Assembly: GCF_042682045.1 (NCBI RefSeq)
Contig: NZ_JBHUGS010000002.1
Span: 682,001 to 746,000, forward strand
Origin: Sphingomonas_R arantia
GTDB lineage: Bacteria; Pseudomonadota; Alphaproteobacteria; Sphingomonadales; Sphingomonadaceae
Length of the DNA: 64,000 nt
Direction: 5' to 3'
Position numbers and translations under genes: made by a program
In this document: positions 17,784-25,503 of the stretch, one piece after another
Layout: every line of letters begins with the position of its first letter
Position numbering within the stretch: position 1 is the stretch's first letter
Notes under the pieces: model-generated
The model's input: the letters and a program-made list of their open reading frames with translations, nothing else
Databases searched by the model: none
Told to the model about the DNA's origin: nothing

Positions 17784-17858
17784 TCAAGGGACCTCCAGTG
17801 GTCGTTCCGACAAAGCTGCCTTGCGGTGGAAGTCCCATGGGGCAGCGGACGCATCCAT
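17784..17858 (-). CDS. Possible 24-codon leader ORF of the decarboxylase gene
   Basis: An ATG-initiated reading frame of 24 codons (begins MDASAAPWDFHRK, ends LEVP) stops at TGA one base before the decarboxylase TTG. Its ribosomes would pass through the pseudoknot and over the decarboxylase Shine-Dalgarno site. The only upstream purine run (GGGGGG) is about 12 bases away, so initiation may be weak. It could be chance. Confidence 0.3.
   Translation of the reverse strand: MDASAAPWDFHRKAALSERPLEVP
17788..17846 (-). promoter_or_regulatory. Structured leader with Shine-Dalgarno-sequestering pseudoknot (speF-like)
   Basis: On the minus strand GCTGCC (17846-17841) pairs with GGCAGC (17820-17815), closing a 20-nt loop. 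Nine loop bases, GGGACTTCC (17836-17828), can pair completely (one G-U) with GGAGGTCCC (17796-17788), which contains the Shine-Dalgarno site of the decarboxylase. The linker between them holds a small GTCG-GAA-CGAC hairpin. The position matches the speF leader motif described upstream of alphaproteobacterial ornithine decarboxylase genes; I could not check that consensus. Inferred role: polyamine-responsive control of translation. Confidence 0.65.
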
Positions 17859-17940
17859 ATGAACCAGTCGCCCCCCTGTAAAGTTGCAATTGAAACGTCA
17901 CGAAGTGCAATGGACGCAACACCAGACCGCAGGAGGCACG

Positions 17941-18915
17941 ATGGCGACGAACGACGACATTCCCCAGGTCTCTCACGAGGGCGTCGTAGCGGCCGCCGCG
18001 CGCATCGCCAGCGTCGCGACGCGGACCCCGCTTCTGCCGCTGCCCGGTTTCGCCAATATCTGGCTCAAGGCCGAATCGCTCCAGCTCGGCGGGGCGTTCA
18101 AGTTCCGCGGTGCTTATAACCGTCTGGCGCGCGTCCCGGCCGCGGACCGGCCACGCGGAGTCGTGGCCTTCTCGTCCGGTAACCACGCGCAGGGAATCGC
18201 CCGCGCCGCCGCGCTGCTCGGGCTGCCCGCCACGATCGTCATGCCCGCCGACGCGCCCTCCGTGAAACGCAACGCCACCCTCTCGCTCGGCGCCGAGGTC
18301 GTGACCTACGACCGCGCGACCGAAAGCCGCGAACAGATCGCCGCCGCGCTCGCGACCGAACGCGGTGCGGTCCTCGTCCCCTCGTTCGACGATCCGGATG
18401 TGGTGGAGGGTCAGGGTACCGCCGGGCTGGAGGCCGCGTTCCAGGCGACCGCACTCGGCCTGCCGCCATTCGAGCGCGCCGTGATCTGCTGCGGCGGGGG
18501 CGGCCTGTCCGCGGGCATCACGCTCGCTTTGCGCGATGCCGAGATCGTCGTGGTCGAGCCGGTCGGCTGGGACGACATGGGCCGCTCGCTCGCCGCCGGC
18601 ACGATCCTGCCCGTCGAGCCGAACCCGCCCGCCACCGCTTGCGACGCGCTCCAGACGCTGCGCGTCGCACCGCTGACGTTCGACGTCCTGCACGCCGCCG
18701 GGGCTCGTGGAGTCGCGGTGAGCGAGGCAAAGATCCGCGCCGCGATGCGCCACGCCTTCGGGCTCGGCCTCGTCGTCGAACCGGGTGGTGCTGTGGCGCT
18801 GGCCGCGATCCTGTCCGGCCACGTGCCCGCCGATGGCCGCCAGACGCTGGTCACGCTGTCCGGCGGCAACGTCGATCCGGCCGCCTACGCCGCCGTGCTG
18901 GCGGAACAAGCATGA
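17941..18915 (+). CDS. PLP-dependent serine/threonine dehydratase-like enzyme
   Basis: A 324-residue fold-type II PLP enzyme related to threonine dehydratase and serine racemase. It has the PLP Lys in GAFKFRGAYN (about 55), the SSGNHAQG substrate loop, and the GGGGLSAG phosphate-binding loop. There is no C-terminal ACT domain, so it is the catabolic/unregulated form and threonine, serine or a hydroxyaspartate could be substrate. A clear AGGAGG lies 5 bases before the ATG. It is divergent from the decarboxylase and is followed by an overlapping small gene. Confidence 0.88.
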   Translation: MATNDDIPQVSHEGVVAAAARIASVATRTPLLPLPGFANIWLKAESLQLGGAFKFRGAYNRLARVPAADRPRGVVAFSSGNHAQGIARAAALLGLPATIVMPADAPSVKRNATLSLGAEVVTYDRATESREQIAAALATERGAVLVPSFDDPDVVEGQGTAGLEAAFQATALGLPPFERAVICCGGGGLSAGITLALRDAEIVVVEPVGWDDMGRSLAAGTILPVEPNPPATACDALQTLRVAPLTFDVLHAAGARGVAVSEAKIRAAMRHAFGLGLVVEPGGAVALAAILSGHVPADGRQTLVTLSGGNVDPAAYAAVLAEQA

Positions 18916-19079
18916 TCGCGGGCGGCGTCGTCCCCGCGGTCCTGATGATCGCGGTCATCGCGCTCATTATCGGCGGCACCGCGCTCCGCCGCCGCGGCGA
19001 ACGCCAGCGCAGCACGCTGATGTTCGTCGCCGCCGCGGTCTTCCTGGGCAACGTCCTGATCCAGACTTGGCCCAGGTAA
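18912..19079 (+). CDS. Small membrane protein, 55 residues
   Basis: I do not recognise a named family. The 55-residue protein has two hydrophobic segments (about residues 5-22 and 36-50) around a basic loop (RRRGERQR), consistent with a two-TM inner-membrane protein. Its ATG overlaps the dehydratase stop (ATGA at 18912-18915), so it is probably translated by coupling. Confidence 0.65.
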   Translation: MIAGGVVPAVLMIAVIALIIGGTALRRRGERQRSTLMFVAAAVFLGNVLIQTWPR

Positions 19080-19100
19080 CCGAGCGACTAAAAACCCCAT

Positions 19101-19182
19101 GTCATCCCGGACTTGATCCGGGATCCCGCGTCTACTCAACCAGCGCAAAGGCAGCGAGACCCCGGATCAAGTCCGGGGCGAC
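19101..19182. repeat. Intergenic inverted repeat (family B variant)
   Basis: Two opposed arms, gtcatcccggacttgatccg from 19101 and ccccggatcaagtccggggc ending about 19182, each also palindromic within itself. They lie between convergent genes and could end transcription from both sides. The arm cores differ from family B copies at 14986 and 44066, which read aaagc rather than acttgat. Confidence 0.8.
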
Positions 19183-19189
19183 GTCTGAC

Positions 19190-19831
19190 TCAGGCCTTCA
19201 ACCGCATATCGAGATAATTATCGACCGACCGCATCAGCTGCGTCTGTTCGTTCTCGAAGAAGTGGTTCGCGCCCGGGATGGTGTCGTGATGAATCGTGAT
19301 GTGCCGCTGGGTGCGCAGCTTGTCGACCAGCTTCTGGACGGCACCCGGCGTCACCACCTCGTCCTGCTCACCCTGGATGATGATCCCCGACGACGGGCAC
19401 GGCGCAAGGAAGGTGAAGTCGTACATGTTCGCGGGCGGCGCGATCGAGATGAAGCCCTTGATCTCCGGCCGCCGCATCAGCAGCTGCATCCCGATCCACG
19501 CACCGAAGCTGACGCCCGCGATCCAGGTCGTCTGCGCCTCCGGATGGATCGATTGCACCCAATCGAGCGCGGACGCCGCATCGGACAGTTCGCCAACGCC
19601 ATTGTCGAACACGCCCTGGCTCTTGCCAACGCCGCGGAAATTGAACCGCAGCGTCGCGAAACCGCGCTTCACGAACGTCTGGTACAGCGACTGCACCATC
19701 CGGTTGTTCATCGTGCCGCCGGCCTGCGGATGCGAATGGAGGATCATGGCGACGGGCGCACGCGGGCGCGGGCCCGGCTGGAACCGACCCTCGAGACGAC
19801 CTTCGGGACCGGGAAAAATGACTTCTGGCAT
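19190..19831 (-). CDS. Alpha/beta hydrolase
   Basis: A 213-residue cytoplasmic hydrolase of the alpha/beta fold. It has HSHPQAGG near the N-terminus, RFNFRGVGKS, the nucleophile elbow GVSFGAW (Ser near 112), the acid in GEQDEVV and the His in PGANHFF. It resembles the short dienelactone-hydrolase-like family often found beside sphingomonad cysteine desulfurases. Substrate unknown. The start MPEVIFPGPEGR agrees with that family. It is divergent from the first cysteine desulfurase. Confidence 0.85.
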   Translation of the reverse strand: MPEVIFPGPEGRLEGRFQPGPRPRAPVAMILHSHPQAGGTMNNRMVQSLYQTFVKRGFATLRFNFRGVGKSQGVFDNGVGELSDAASALDWVQSIHPEAQTTWIAGVSFGAWIGMQLLMRRPEIKGFISIAPPANMYDFTFLAPCPSSGIIIQGEQDEVVTPGAVQKLVDKLRTQRHITIHHDTIPGANHFFENEQTQLMRSVDNYLDMRLKA

Positions 19832-19930
19832 CGTGTCTGCTTCTTGTCTGCGCGCAACGGGCGGGTGCGCGATGGATCGGCACCCTATATGAGGAATAGG
19901 ACCCGAACGGCAATCACCGGAGATACTACG

Positions 19931-20989
19931 ATTACGCGGCCGACCTACTATCTCGATCACGCCGCCACTGCGCCGGTCTCGGCCGCCGCGCGCGCCGCGA
20001 TGGCGGACGGGCTGTCGCGCTGGGCGAACCCCTCCTCCCCGCACGCCGCCGGCCGCGCCGCCCGCGCCGCGCTCGAGGATGCGCGCGCCCGCATCGCCGC
20101 TGCGTTCGACTGGCCCCACACCGTCATCCTGACTAGCGGCGCGAGCGAGGCGCTGGCCATCGCCCTCACCCGCGCAAAGGTTCAGCGCCATGCCGTATCC
20201 GAGGTCGAACATGACGCCGTCCTGCGCGTACTCCCGGACGCCATACGTTTGCCGGTGGACGCCAACGGCATCGTTCAGCTGGACGAAACCTTGCTCGACG
20301 GCCCCCCCGCCCTCGTCGCGATCCAGTCCGCCAACAACGAAACCGGTGTCCTGCAACCGCTGGCCGGGATTGCCACGAAGCTCCGCGCCGCCGGTCACCT
20401 CCTGCTTGCCGACTGCGCACAGACCGCCGGCAAGCGCCCGCTCCCCGACGCCGACTTCATCGCCGTCTCCGCCCACAAGCTCGGCGGCCCACCCGGCATC
20501 GGCGCGCTGCTCATCCGCGACCTCGCGACGCTCGCACCCAGCGGCGGCCAGGAACAGGGCTATCGCGGCGGCACCGAAAACATGCCGGCCACGCTGGGAT
20601 TCGCCGCCGCCCTCGAAGACGGATCGGCCTGGCTCGCCGAAGCCGAACGCCTGCGCGAAAAGCTCGAAGCCGGCATCCTCGCATCCGGCGGCGAAGTCAT
20701 CGCTAGTGACACCCTCCGCCTCCCCACGATCGGCGCCTACCGCCTGCCCGGCGTCGCCGCCACGACGCAACTGATCCGCATGGACATGGCCGGCATCGCC
20801 ATCTCGGCCGGCAGCGCCTGCTCGTCGGGCAGCCTCAAGCCCGGCCACGTCCTCGCCGCGATGGGCCTCGACCCGACCGCCGCCACCGAGACGATCCGTG
20901 TCAGCATCGGCCGCGACACCGGCGACGCCGCGATCGACGCCTTCCTCGCCACCTACGCCGCGATGGCCACCCGGCGCGCCGCGGCATGA
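19931..20989 (+). CDS. Cysteine desulfurase, first copy (probable ATT start)
   Basis: Mobilises sulfur from cysteine for Fe-S cluster or tRNA thiolation. At 352 residues it is shorter than IscS (about 400). It has the PLP Lys in SAHKLGG, NNETGVLQ, GGTENMPA, and the persulfide Cys in SACSSGSLKPGHV. The best start is ATT 19931: GGAGA lies 7 bases upstream and the product then begins M-TRPTYYLDHAAT, as in the family. The alternative ATG 19889 has no Shine-Dalgarno and adds 14 residues. It overlaps the second desulfurase by ATGA. Confidence 0.88.
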   Translation: MTRPTYYLDHAATAPVSAAARAAMADGLSRWANPSSPHAAGRAARAALEDARARIAAAFDWPHTVILTSGASEALAIALTRAKVQRHAVSEVEHDAVLRVLPDAIRLPVDANGIVQLDETLLDGPPALVAIQSANNETGVLQPLAGIATKLRAAGHLLLADCAQTAGKRPLPDADFIAVSAHKLGGPPGIGALLIRDLATLAPSGGQEQGYRGGTENMPATLGFAAALEDGSAWLAEAERLREKLEAGILASGGEVIASDTLRLPTIGAYRLPGVAATTQLIRMDMAGIAISAGSACSSGSLKPGHVLAAMGLDPTAATETIRVSIGRDTGDAAIDAFLATYAAMATRRAAA

Positions 20990-22080
20990 TCTGTCTCGAC
21001 TATCAGGCGACCACCCCGCTCGCCCCCGAAGCGCGCGCCGCGATGCTCCCCTGGCTGGCGGAGGACGGGTTCGCCAACCCGCACAGCCCGCACAAGGCCG
21101 GCCGCGCCGCCGCCGCCGCGGTCGCCGCCGCCCGCACGCGGATCGTCGCCGCGGACCCGGCGCTTGGACAAGGCAAACTCTGGTTCACCTCCGGCGCGAC
21201 CGAGGCGGTCAACTGGGCGATCCAGGCGACGCTGGCCGACGCACCCGCCGCCCGCCGCGGCATCGTGACGATCGCCACCGAACATGCCTGCACGCTCGAC
21301 ACCGCCGCCTGGGCCGCGCGCCACGGCGCAGACGTCACGATCCTGCCGGTCGGCCCGGACGGGCTGATCGACCTGGCCCAGGCCTCCGCCGCGATCGACG
21401 ACCGCACCGCGATCGTCTCCGCGATGCTGGTCAACAACGAGATCGGCGTAATCCAGCCGCTCACCGAACTCGCCGCGATCGCCCGCGCGGCCGGCGCGCT
21501 GTTCCTCTGCGACGCGGCGCAGGCCTATGGCCGCGTCCCACTCCCGGACGCCGACCTGATCGCGCTGTCCGCGCACAAGATCCACGGCCCCAAGGGCATC
21601 GGCGCGCTGTACGTCCGCGACGGCGTCCGGCTCGGCGCGCTCCTCCACGGCGGCGGGCAGGAAGGCGGCATCCGCTCCGGCACGCTCTCCCCCATGCTCT
21701 GCGCCGGTTTTGGCGCCGCCGCGAGCGTCGCGCAAGACCGTCGCGACACCGACGCCGCCCACGTCGCAACCCTTGCCCAGCGCTTCCGTGCCGCCCTCCC
21801 GGACTGGACCGTCAACGGCAGCACCGACCACCGCTACCCCGGCAACCTCAGCCTGCGCCGCGACGGGGTCGATGCGGCCGGCCTGATCTCCCGGCTGCGC
21901 GACGTCGCCTTTTCCGCGGGTTCAGCCTGCGCCAGCGGATCGGGCCGCCCCAGCCATGTCCTGCGCGCGATCGGCCTCAGCGCTGCGCAGGCGCGCAACA
22001 CGATCCGGCTCGGCTTCGGCCGCTACACCACTGCGGACGAGATCGACACCGCCGCCGCGCTGATCGCCGCCGCCGCATGA
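20986..22080 (+). CDS. Cysteine desulfurase, second copy
   Basis: A 364-residue paralogue of the preceding gene. It starts MICLDYQATTPL, has FTSGATEAVNWA, the PLP Lys in SAHKIHGPKG, GGGQEGGIRSGT, and the persulfide Cys in SACASGSGRPSHV, so both copies look catalytically complete. Its ATG overlaps the stop of copy one, and its own stop overlaps the ferredoxin start. Having two desulfurases and a ferredoxin but no IscU, IscA or Hsc genes nearby is unusual; the main Fe-S system is probably a suf operon elsewhere. Confidence 0.93.
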   Translation: MICLDYQATTPLAPEARAAMLPWLAEDGFANPHSPHKAGRAAAAAVAAARTRIVAADPALGQGKLWFTSGATEAVNWAIQATLADAPAARRGIVTIATEHACTLDTAAWAARHGADVTILPVGPDGLIDLAQASAAIDDRTAIVSAMLVNNEIGVIQPLTELAAIARAAGALFLCDAAQAYGRVPLPDADLIALSAHKIHGPKGIGALYVRDGVRLGALLHGGGQEGGIRSGTLSPMLCAGFGAAASVAQDRRDTDAAHVATLAQRFRAALPDWTVNGSTDHRYPGNLSLRRDGVDAAGLISRLRDVAFSAGSACASGSGRPSHVLRAIGLSAAQARNTIRLGFGRYTTADEIDTAAALIAAAA

Positions 22081-22388
22081 CCCACGTCCGCTTCCTCGAC
22101 TCCGCGGGGCACCTCTCGTCCGAAACCGACGCCCCGCCCGGCACGCGCCTGCTCGACGTCGCCCAGGCGCTCGGCGAACCGCTCGAGGGCACCTGCGAAG
22201 GCCAGATGGCCTGCTCGACCTGCCACGTGATCGTCGCCGCGGAGGATTTCGACCGCCTGCCCCCCGCGTCGGAAAACGAGGACGACCTGCTCGACCTCGC
22301 CCCCCACGTCACCCGCACCAGCCGACTGGCGTGCCAGATCGTGCTGGATGGGACGCTGGAGACACTGACGGTGCGGATCCCCGGTTAG
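22077..22388 (+). CDS. [2Fe-2S] ferredoxin
   Basis: A 103-residue adrenodoxin/ISC-type ferredoxin. The four cluster ligands are Cys40, Cys46, Cys49 (C-x5-C-x2-C) and Cys86 in RLACQIV. The acidic stretch ENEDDLLD contacts redox partners in this family. It follows two cysteine desulfurases with an ATGA overlap, which suggests it supplies electrons for cluster or persulfide chemistry. Confidence 0.93.
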   Translation: MTHVRFLDSAGHLSSETDAPPGTRLLDVAQALGEPLEGTCEGQMACSTCHVIVAAEDFDRLPPASENEDDLLDLAPHVTRTSRLACQIVLDGTLETLTVRIPG

Positions 22389-22400
22389 AATTCCCTACCT

Positions 22401-22462
22401 CCGTTCGGTTCGAGCTTGTCGAGAACCCTGCATAGCGTTCTCGACAGGCTCGAACCAAACGG
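22401..22462. repeat. Intergenic inverted repeat, family A copy 2
   Basis: Arms at 22401-22426 (ccgttcggttcgagcttgtc...) and 22437-22462 are near-perfect reverse complements around 10 bp. It lies between convergent fdx and RNA methyltransferase genes. Confidence 0.9.
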
Positions 22463-22469
22463 TGTCTCG

Positions 22470-23738
22470 TTAAGCAGGCTTGACCCACCCCCGCACATCC
22501 AGCTGCACACCCGTCTGCAACGGCACATGCCCCGCCGCGCGCCCGAACACGCCGACCAGCTCAACATGCGTCGACCAGCGGAACTGCCCCACCGGCACGA
22601 CCCGCTCCAGCACCCAACCGCCCGCGATCAGGTCCTTCGCGTCGCGCGCGAACGTCGCCGGATTGCACGAGACATAGGCCAGCCGCCGCACCCGGCTCGC
22701 CGCCGCCAGCGCCGTCATCTGCTCGCGCGCGCCCGCCCGCGGCGGATCGAGCACCACCGCATCGAACCGGTCCAGCTCCGTCACGGTTAGCGGCCGGCGC
22801 ACCAGATCGCGATGATCCACGAACAGCGGCAGCTGGCGCATCCCCGCCGCCGTCTTCAGCGCGGTCGCCGACGCCCGCGCGCCTTCGGCGGCATAGACCT
22901 TCGCATTCGCCGCCAGCGGCACCGCGAACGTCCCGATCCCGGCGAACAAGTCCGCCACCGTCTTCGCATTGCCCACCGCGGCGCGCACCGTCTCGACCAG
23001 CATCGCCTCGCCGTCCGCCGTCGCCTGCAGGAACCCCGCGGTCGGCAGCGGCACCGCGATGCCGTCGAACGTCACCGTCGCCGGCCGCGGTTCCCAGCGC
23101 GGCTCCGCTCCGTGCCCCTCGTCCACCGACAGCCGCGCCAGCTTATGCTCCTGCGCAAAAGTCGTCAGCGCCTCGGTCGCCGCCAGCCCCTCGACGGTGA
23201 CCTTCTCGATCAGCAGGTCGACACCCTGGTCGGCCAGCGTCATCCAGATTTCCGCCTTCCCCTTCCGCGGCGGCAGCAACAGCGACATCAGCCCGCGCAG
23301 CGGCGCCACCAGCGCGAACAGTTCGGGGGCCAGCACATGGCATTCATGCATGTCGACGATCGTGTGCGTCTCATGCTCGTTGAACCCGATCAGCACCTGC
23401 TTGCCGAACCGTTCCGCCTTCAACGACGCACGGCGCCGGCTGCGCGGTGGCGACAGCGCGGGCACGGACATGTCCGGCCGGTCGATCTGCTGCGACGCCA
23501 GCGCGCCCGCGATCCGGTCGACGATGAACGTCTGGATCCCCGCATCGTCGACATGCTGGATCTGGCACCCGCCACATTTCGGGAAGTGCCGGCACGGCGG
23601 CACCTGGTGATACGGCCCCGGCGTCAGCACGCCGAACCCATCCAGATTGTCGCCCGGGGCGGCCAGCGGCGCATGCCGTCCGTCCGCCGTCACGCCCTCG
23701 CCATTGCCGGCGATCCGGACGATTTCATCTACTGACAT
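22470..23738 (-). CDS. 23S rRNA (uracil) methyltransferase, RumA/RlmD type
   Basis: A 422-residue SAM-dependent class I RNA m5U methyltransferase of the TrmA/RumA group. An N-terminal Fe-S-type cysteine cluster (CRHFPKCGGC, with a further Cys in HECHV) points to RumA/RlmD rather than TrmA. The SAM site is VADLFAGIGTFAVPL, the DPPRAG motif follows, and the catalytic Cys lies in VSCNPATFARD. The start overlaps the nnr stop by 10 bases. Which uridine is modified (1939 or 747) cannot be told from sequence. Confidence 0.88.
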   Translation of the reverse strand: MSVDEIVRIAGNGEGVTADGRHAPLAAPGDNLDGFGVLTPGPYHQVPPCRHFPKCGGCQIQHVDDAGIQTFIVDRIAGALASQQIDRPDMSVPALSPPRSRRRASLKAERFGKQVLIGFNEHETHTIVDMHECHVLAPELFALVAPLRGLMSLLLPPRKGKAEIWMTLADQGVDLLIEKVTVEGLAATEALTTFAQEHKLARLSVDEGHGAEPRWEPRPATVTFDGIAVPLPTAGFLQATADGEAMLVETVRAAVGNAKTVADLFAGIGTFAVPLAANAKVYAAEGARASATALKTAAGMRQLPLFVDHRDLVRRPLTVTELDRFDAVVLDPPRAGAREQMTALAAASRVRRLAYVSCNPATFARDAKDLIAGGWVLERVVPVGQFRWSTHVELVGVFGRAAGHVPLQTGVQLDVRGWVKPA

Positions 23739-25105
23739 GCACTCACTACTTTCCTGATCATATCCAGCAGGTCGTCGGCGACCAGCACCGCACCCGCCGC
23801 TTCGGCCGCCGCGCCGTGCAGCCAGACCGCCGCCTGCGCCGCCGCGAACGGATCGTCGATCCGCGCACGCATCGCCGCGACCAGCCCGGCCAGCACGTCG
23901 CCCGTGCCCGCCGTCGCCAGCCACGCCGGTGCCGGATCGGCGATCGCCACCCGTCCGTCGGGGGCGGCTATAACAGTATCGGCGCCTTTCAGCACCACGA
24001 CGCATTGCGCCATGGCCGCCGCCGCCCGCGCCCGATCGATCCGGCTGCCCGGCAACGTGCCGAACAGATGCTCGAACTCGCCCGCGTGAGGCGTCACGAT
24101 CGCCGGCACCGCCAGCCCGCGCAGCACCGCCGGCGACACGAGCCGCAACGCGTCGGCATCCAGCACCAGGGGCCGCCCGCACGCCAGCGCCGCCACCAGC
24201 GTCCGCTCCGCCCCCGCACCGCGCCCCAGCCCCGGCCCGCACAGCACTGCATCGACACGGGAGTCCGCCAGCACCTCGGTCCCCTGACGATGCACCAGCG
24301 CATGCAACCCACCGACACTCGAACCGCCGGCCAGCACGACATAGCCCGCCCCCGCGCGCTGCGCCGCAGTCGCCGCCAGCAACGCCGCCCCGCCCATCGC
24401 CCCGGACAGCACCGCGACCATGCCGCGCGTATATTTATGATCCTCCGCCCCCGGCGCCGGCAGCGAAGGCCGCCCGATCGCGGTCAACTCGGACGCCTCA
24501 ACCGGCACCCCGATATCGGCCACCACCACCCGCCCGCACAGCGCAGCCGCCGGCTGCAACCGATGCGCCGGCTTCAACGCCCCCAGCGCCACGGTCATGT
24601 CGTAGATCGGCAACGCCGTCCCGAACGTCGCCCCGTCATCCGTCGCGACCCCGCTCGGTACATCGACCGCAATCCGCACCCGCGCCGCCCCGGCCAACCC
24701 GACCAGCACAGCCGCCACCGCCGGCTCCAGCCCGCGCGCCAGCCCCGTCCCGAACAACGCATCGACCAGCACCGCCCGCGCCGGCGCATCGTCCAGCGCT
24801 ACAACCGGTCCGCCCCAAGCCACCCGTGCCGCCAGCGCATGCGCCGACCGCGGCTCGCCCAGCGCGGCGACCGTCACATCGACGCCGCGCTCACGCAGCA
24901 TCCGCGCGACGACATACCCGTCGCCGCCATTATTCCTCGGCCCGCACAGCACCAAAGTCGGCGCCCCCGCCGCAAACCGCCACGTCGCCTTGGCAACCGC
25001 AGCCCCGGCCCGGTCCATCAGGACGCCCGCACCCGTCCCGCCCGCCATGCACGCCGCCTCCGCCGCTCGCATCGCGGCGGCCGTCAGGATCGGTCGTCCG
25101 CTCAC
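23729..25105 (-). CDS. nnr: Bifunctional NAD(P)H-hydrate epimerase/dehydratase
   Basis: Repairs hydrated NAD(P)H. The N-terminal YjeF_N epimerase domain (about 1-200) has CGPRNNGGDGYVVAR and DALFGTGL. The C-terminal dehydratase domain (about 210-458) has DADALRL, TPHAGEFEHL and the nucleotide motif TAGTGDVLAGL. The 458 residues fit the fused form. It starts with GTG 25105, overlapping the TGA of the lipoprotein gene by GTGA. Confidence 0.94.
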   Translation of the reverse strand: MSGRPILTAAAMRAAEAACMAGGTGAGVLMDRAGAAVAKATWRFAAGAPTLVLCGPRNNGGDGYVVARMLRERGVDVTVAALGEPRSAHALAARVAWGGPVVALDDAPARAVLVDALFGTGLARGLEPAVAAVLVGLAGAARVRIAVDVPSGVATDDGATFGTALPIYDMTVALGALKPAHRLQPAAALCGRVVVADIGVPVEASELTAIGRPSLPAPGAEDHKYTRGMVAVLSGAMGGAALLAATAAQRAGAGYVVLAGGSSVGGLHALVHRQGTEVLADSRVDAVLCGPGLGRGAGAERTLVAALACGRPLVLDADALRLVSPAVLRGLAVPAIVTPHAGEFEHLFGTLPGSRIDRARAAAAMAQCVVVLKGADTVIAAPDGRVAIADPAPAWLATAGTGDVLAGLVAAMRARIDDPFAAAQAAVWLHGAAAEAAGAVLVADDLLDMIRKVVSACQ

Positions 25106-25503
25106 TTCTTGCCGGCAGGAGCAGCAGCAGCCCGTGCCGCAGGCAACCGGTACGTATCGCCACCGATCGCCACCTCGGTTGCGCCGTTCGCCCCGACCAC
25201 GACCTTCGCCGGCTCCGCCCCGTCCGCCGCCGTCATCGTCTTGCCGTCGCTCGCCAGCATCACGCGGTGGAACCCGCCGTCCGGTCCGCGCAGCGTCAGC
25301 AGTTGCCCACCCGAGACGGCCGCCCGCTCCGCCGTACACACGTCACCAAACGCCGCCGCACCGCTCACCCGACACGCGATCCGCCCACGCCCCGCAACGT
25401 CGTCCGGCAAAGCCCCCGCCGCCACGCGTGGATCGTCGGACGACTGCCCGCACCCGGCCGCCAGCAGCAGCAGCAACCCGGCGTCAGATATCCGCAAAGA
25501 CAT
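25102..25503 (-). CDS. Hypothetical lipoprotein
   Basis: I do not recognise the family. It is a 133-residue protein with a lipoprotein signal (LLLLAAGCG, Cys near 18), a middle section with two more cysteines (IACRVSG, DVCTAE), and a beta-rich C-terminus ending in an Ala/Lys tail. It overlaps the end of ilvD by 20 bases and the start of nnr by 4 bases, so it is translated as part of that chain. Confidence 0.75.
   Translation of the reverse strand: MSLRISDAGLLLLLAAGCGQSSDDPRVAAGALPDDVAGRGRIACRVSGAAAFGDVCTAERAAVSGGQLLTLRGPDGGFHRVMLASDGKTMTAADGAEPAKVVVGANGATEVAIGGDTYRLPAARAAAAPAGKK

Noticed and set aside
22401..22462. ggttcgag sequences that resemble a tRNA T-loop
   Set aside because: They belong to the family A inverted repeats; no cloverleaf can be drawn.
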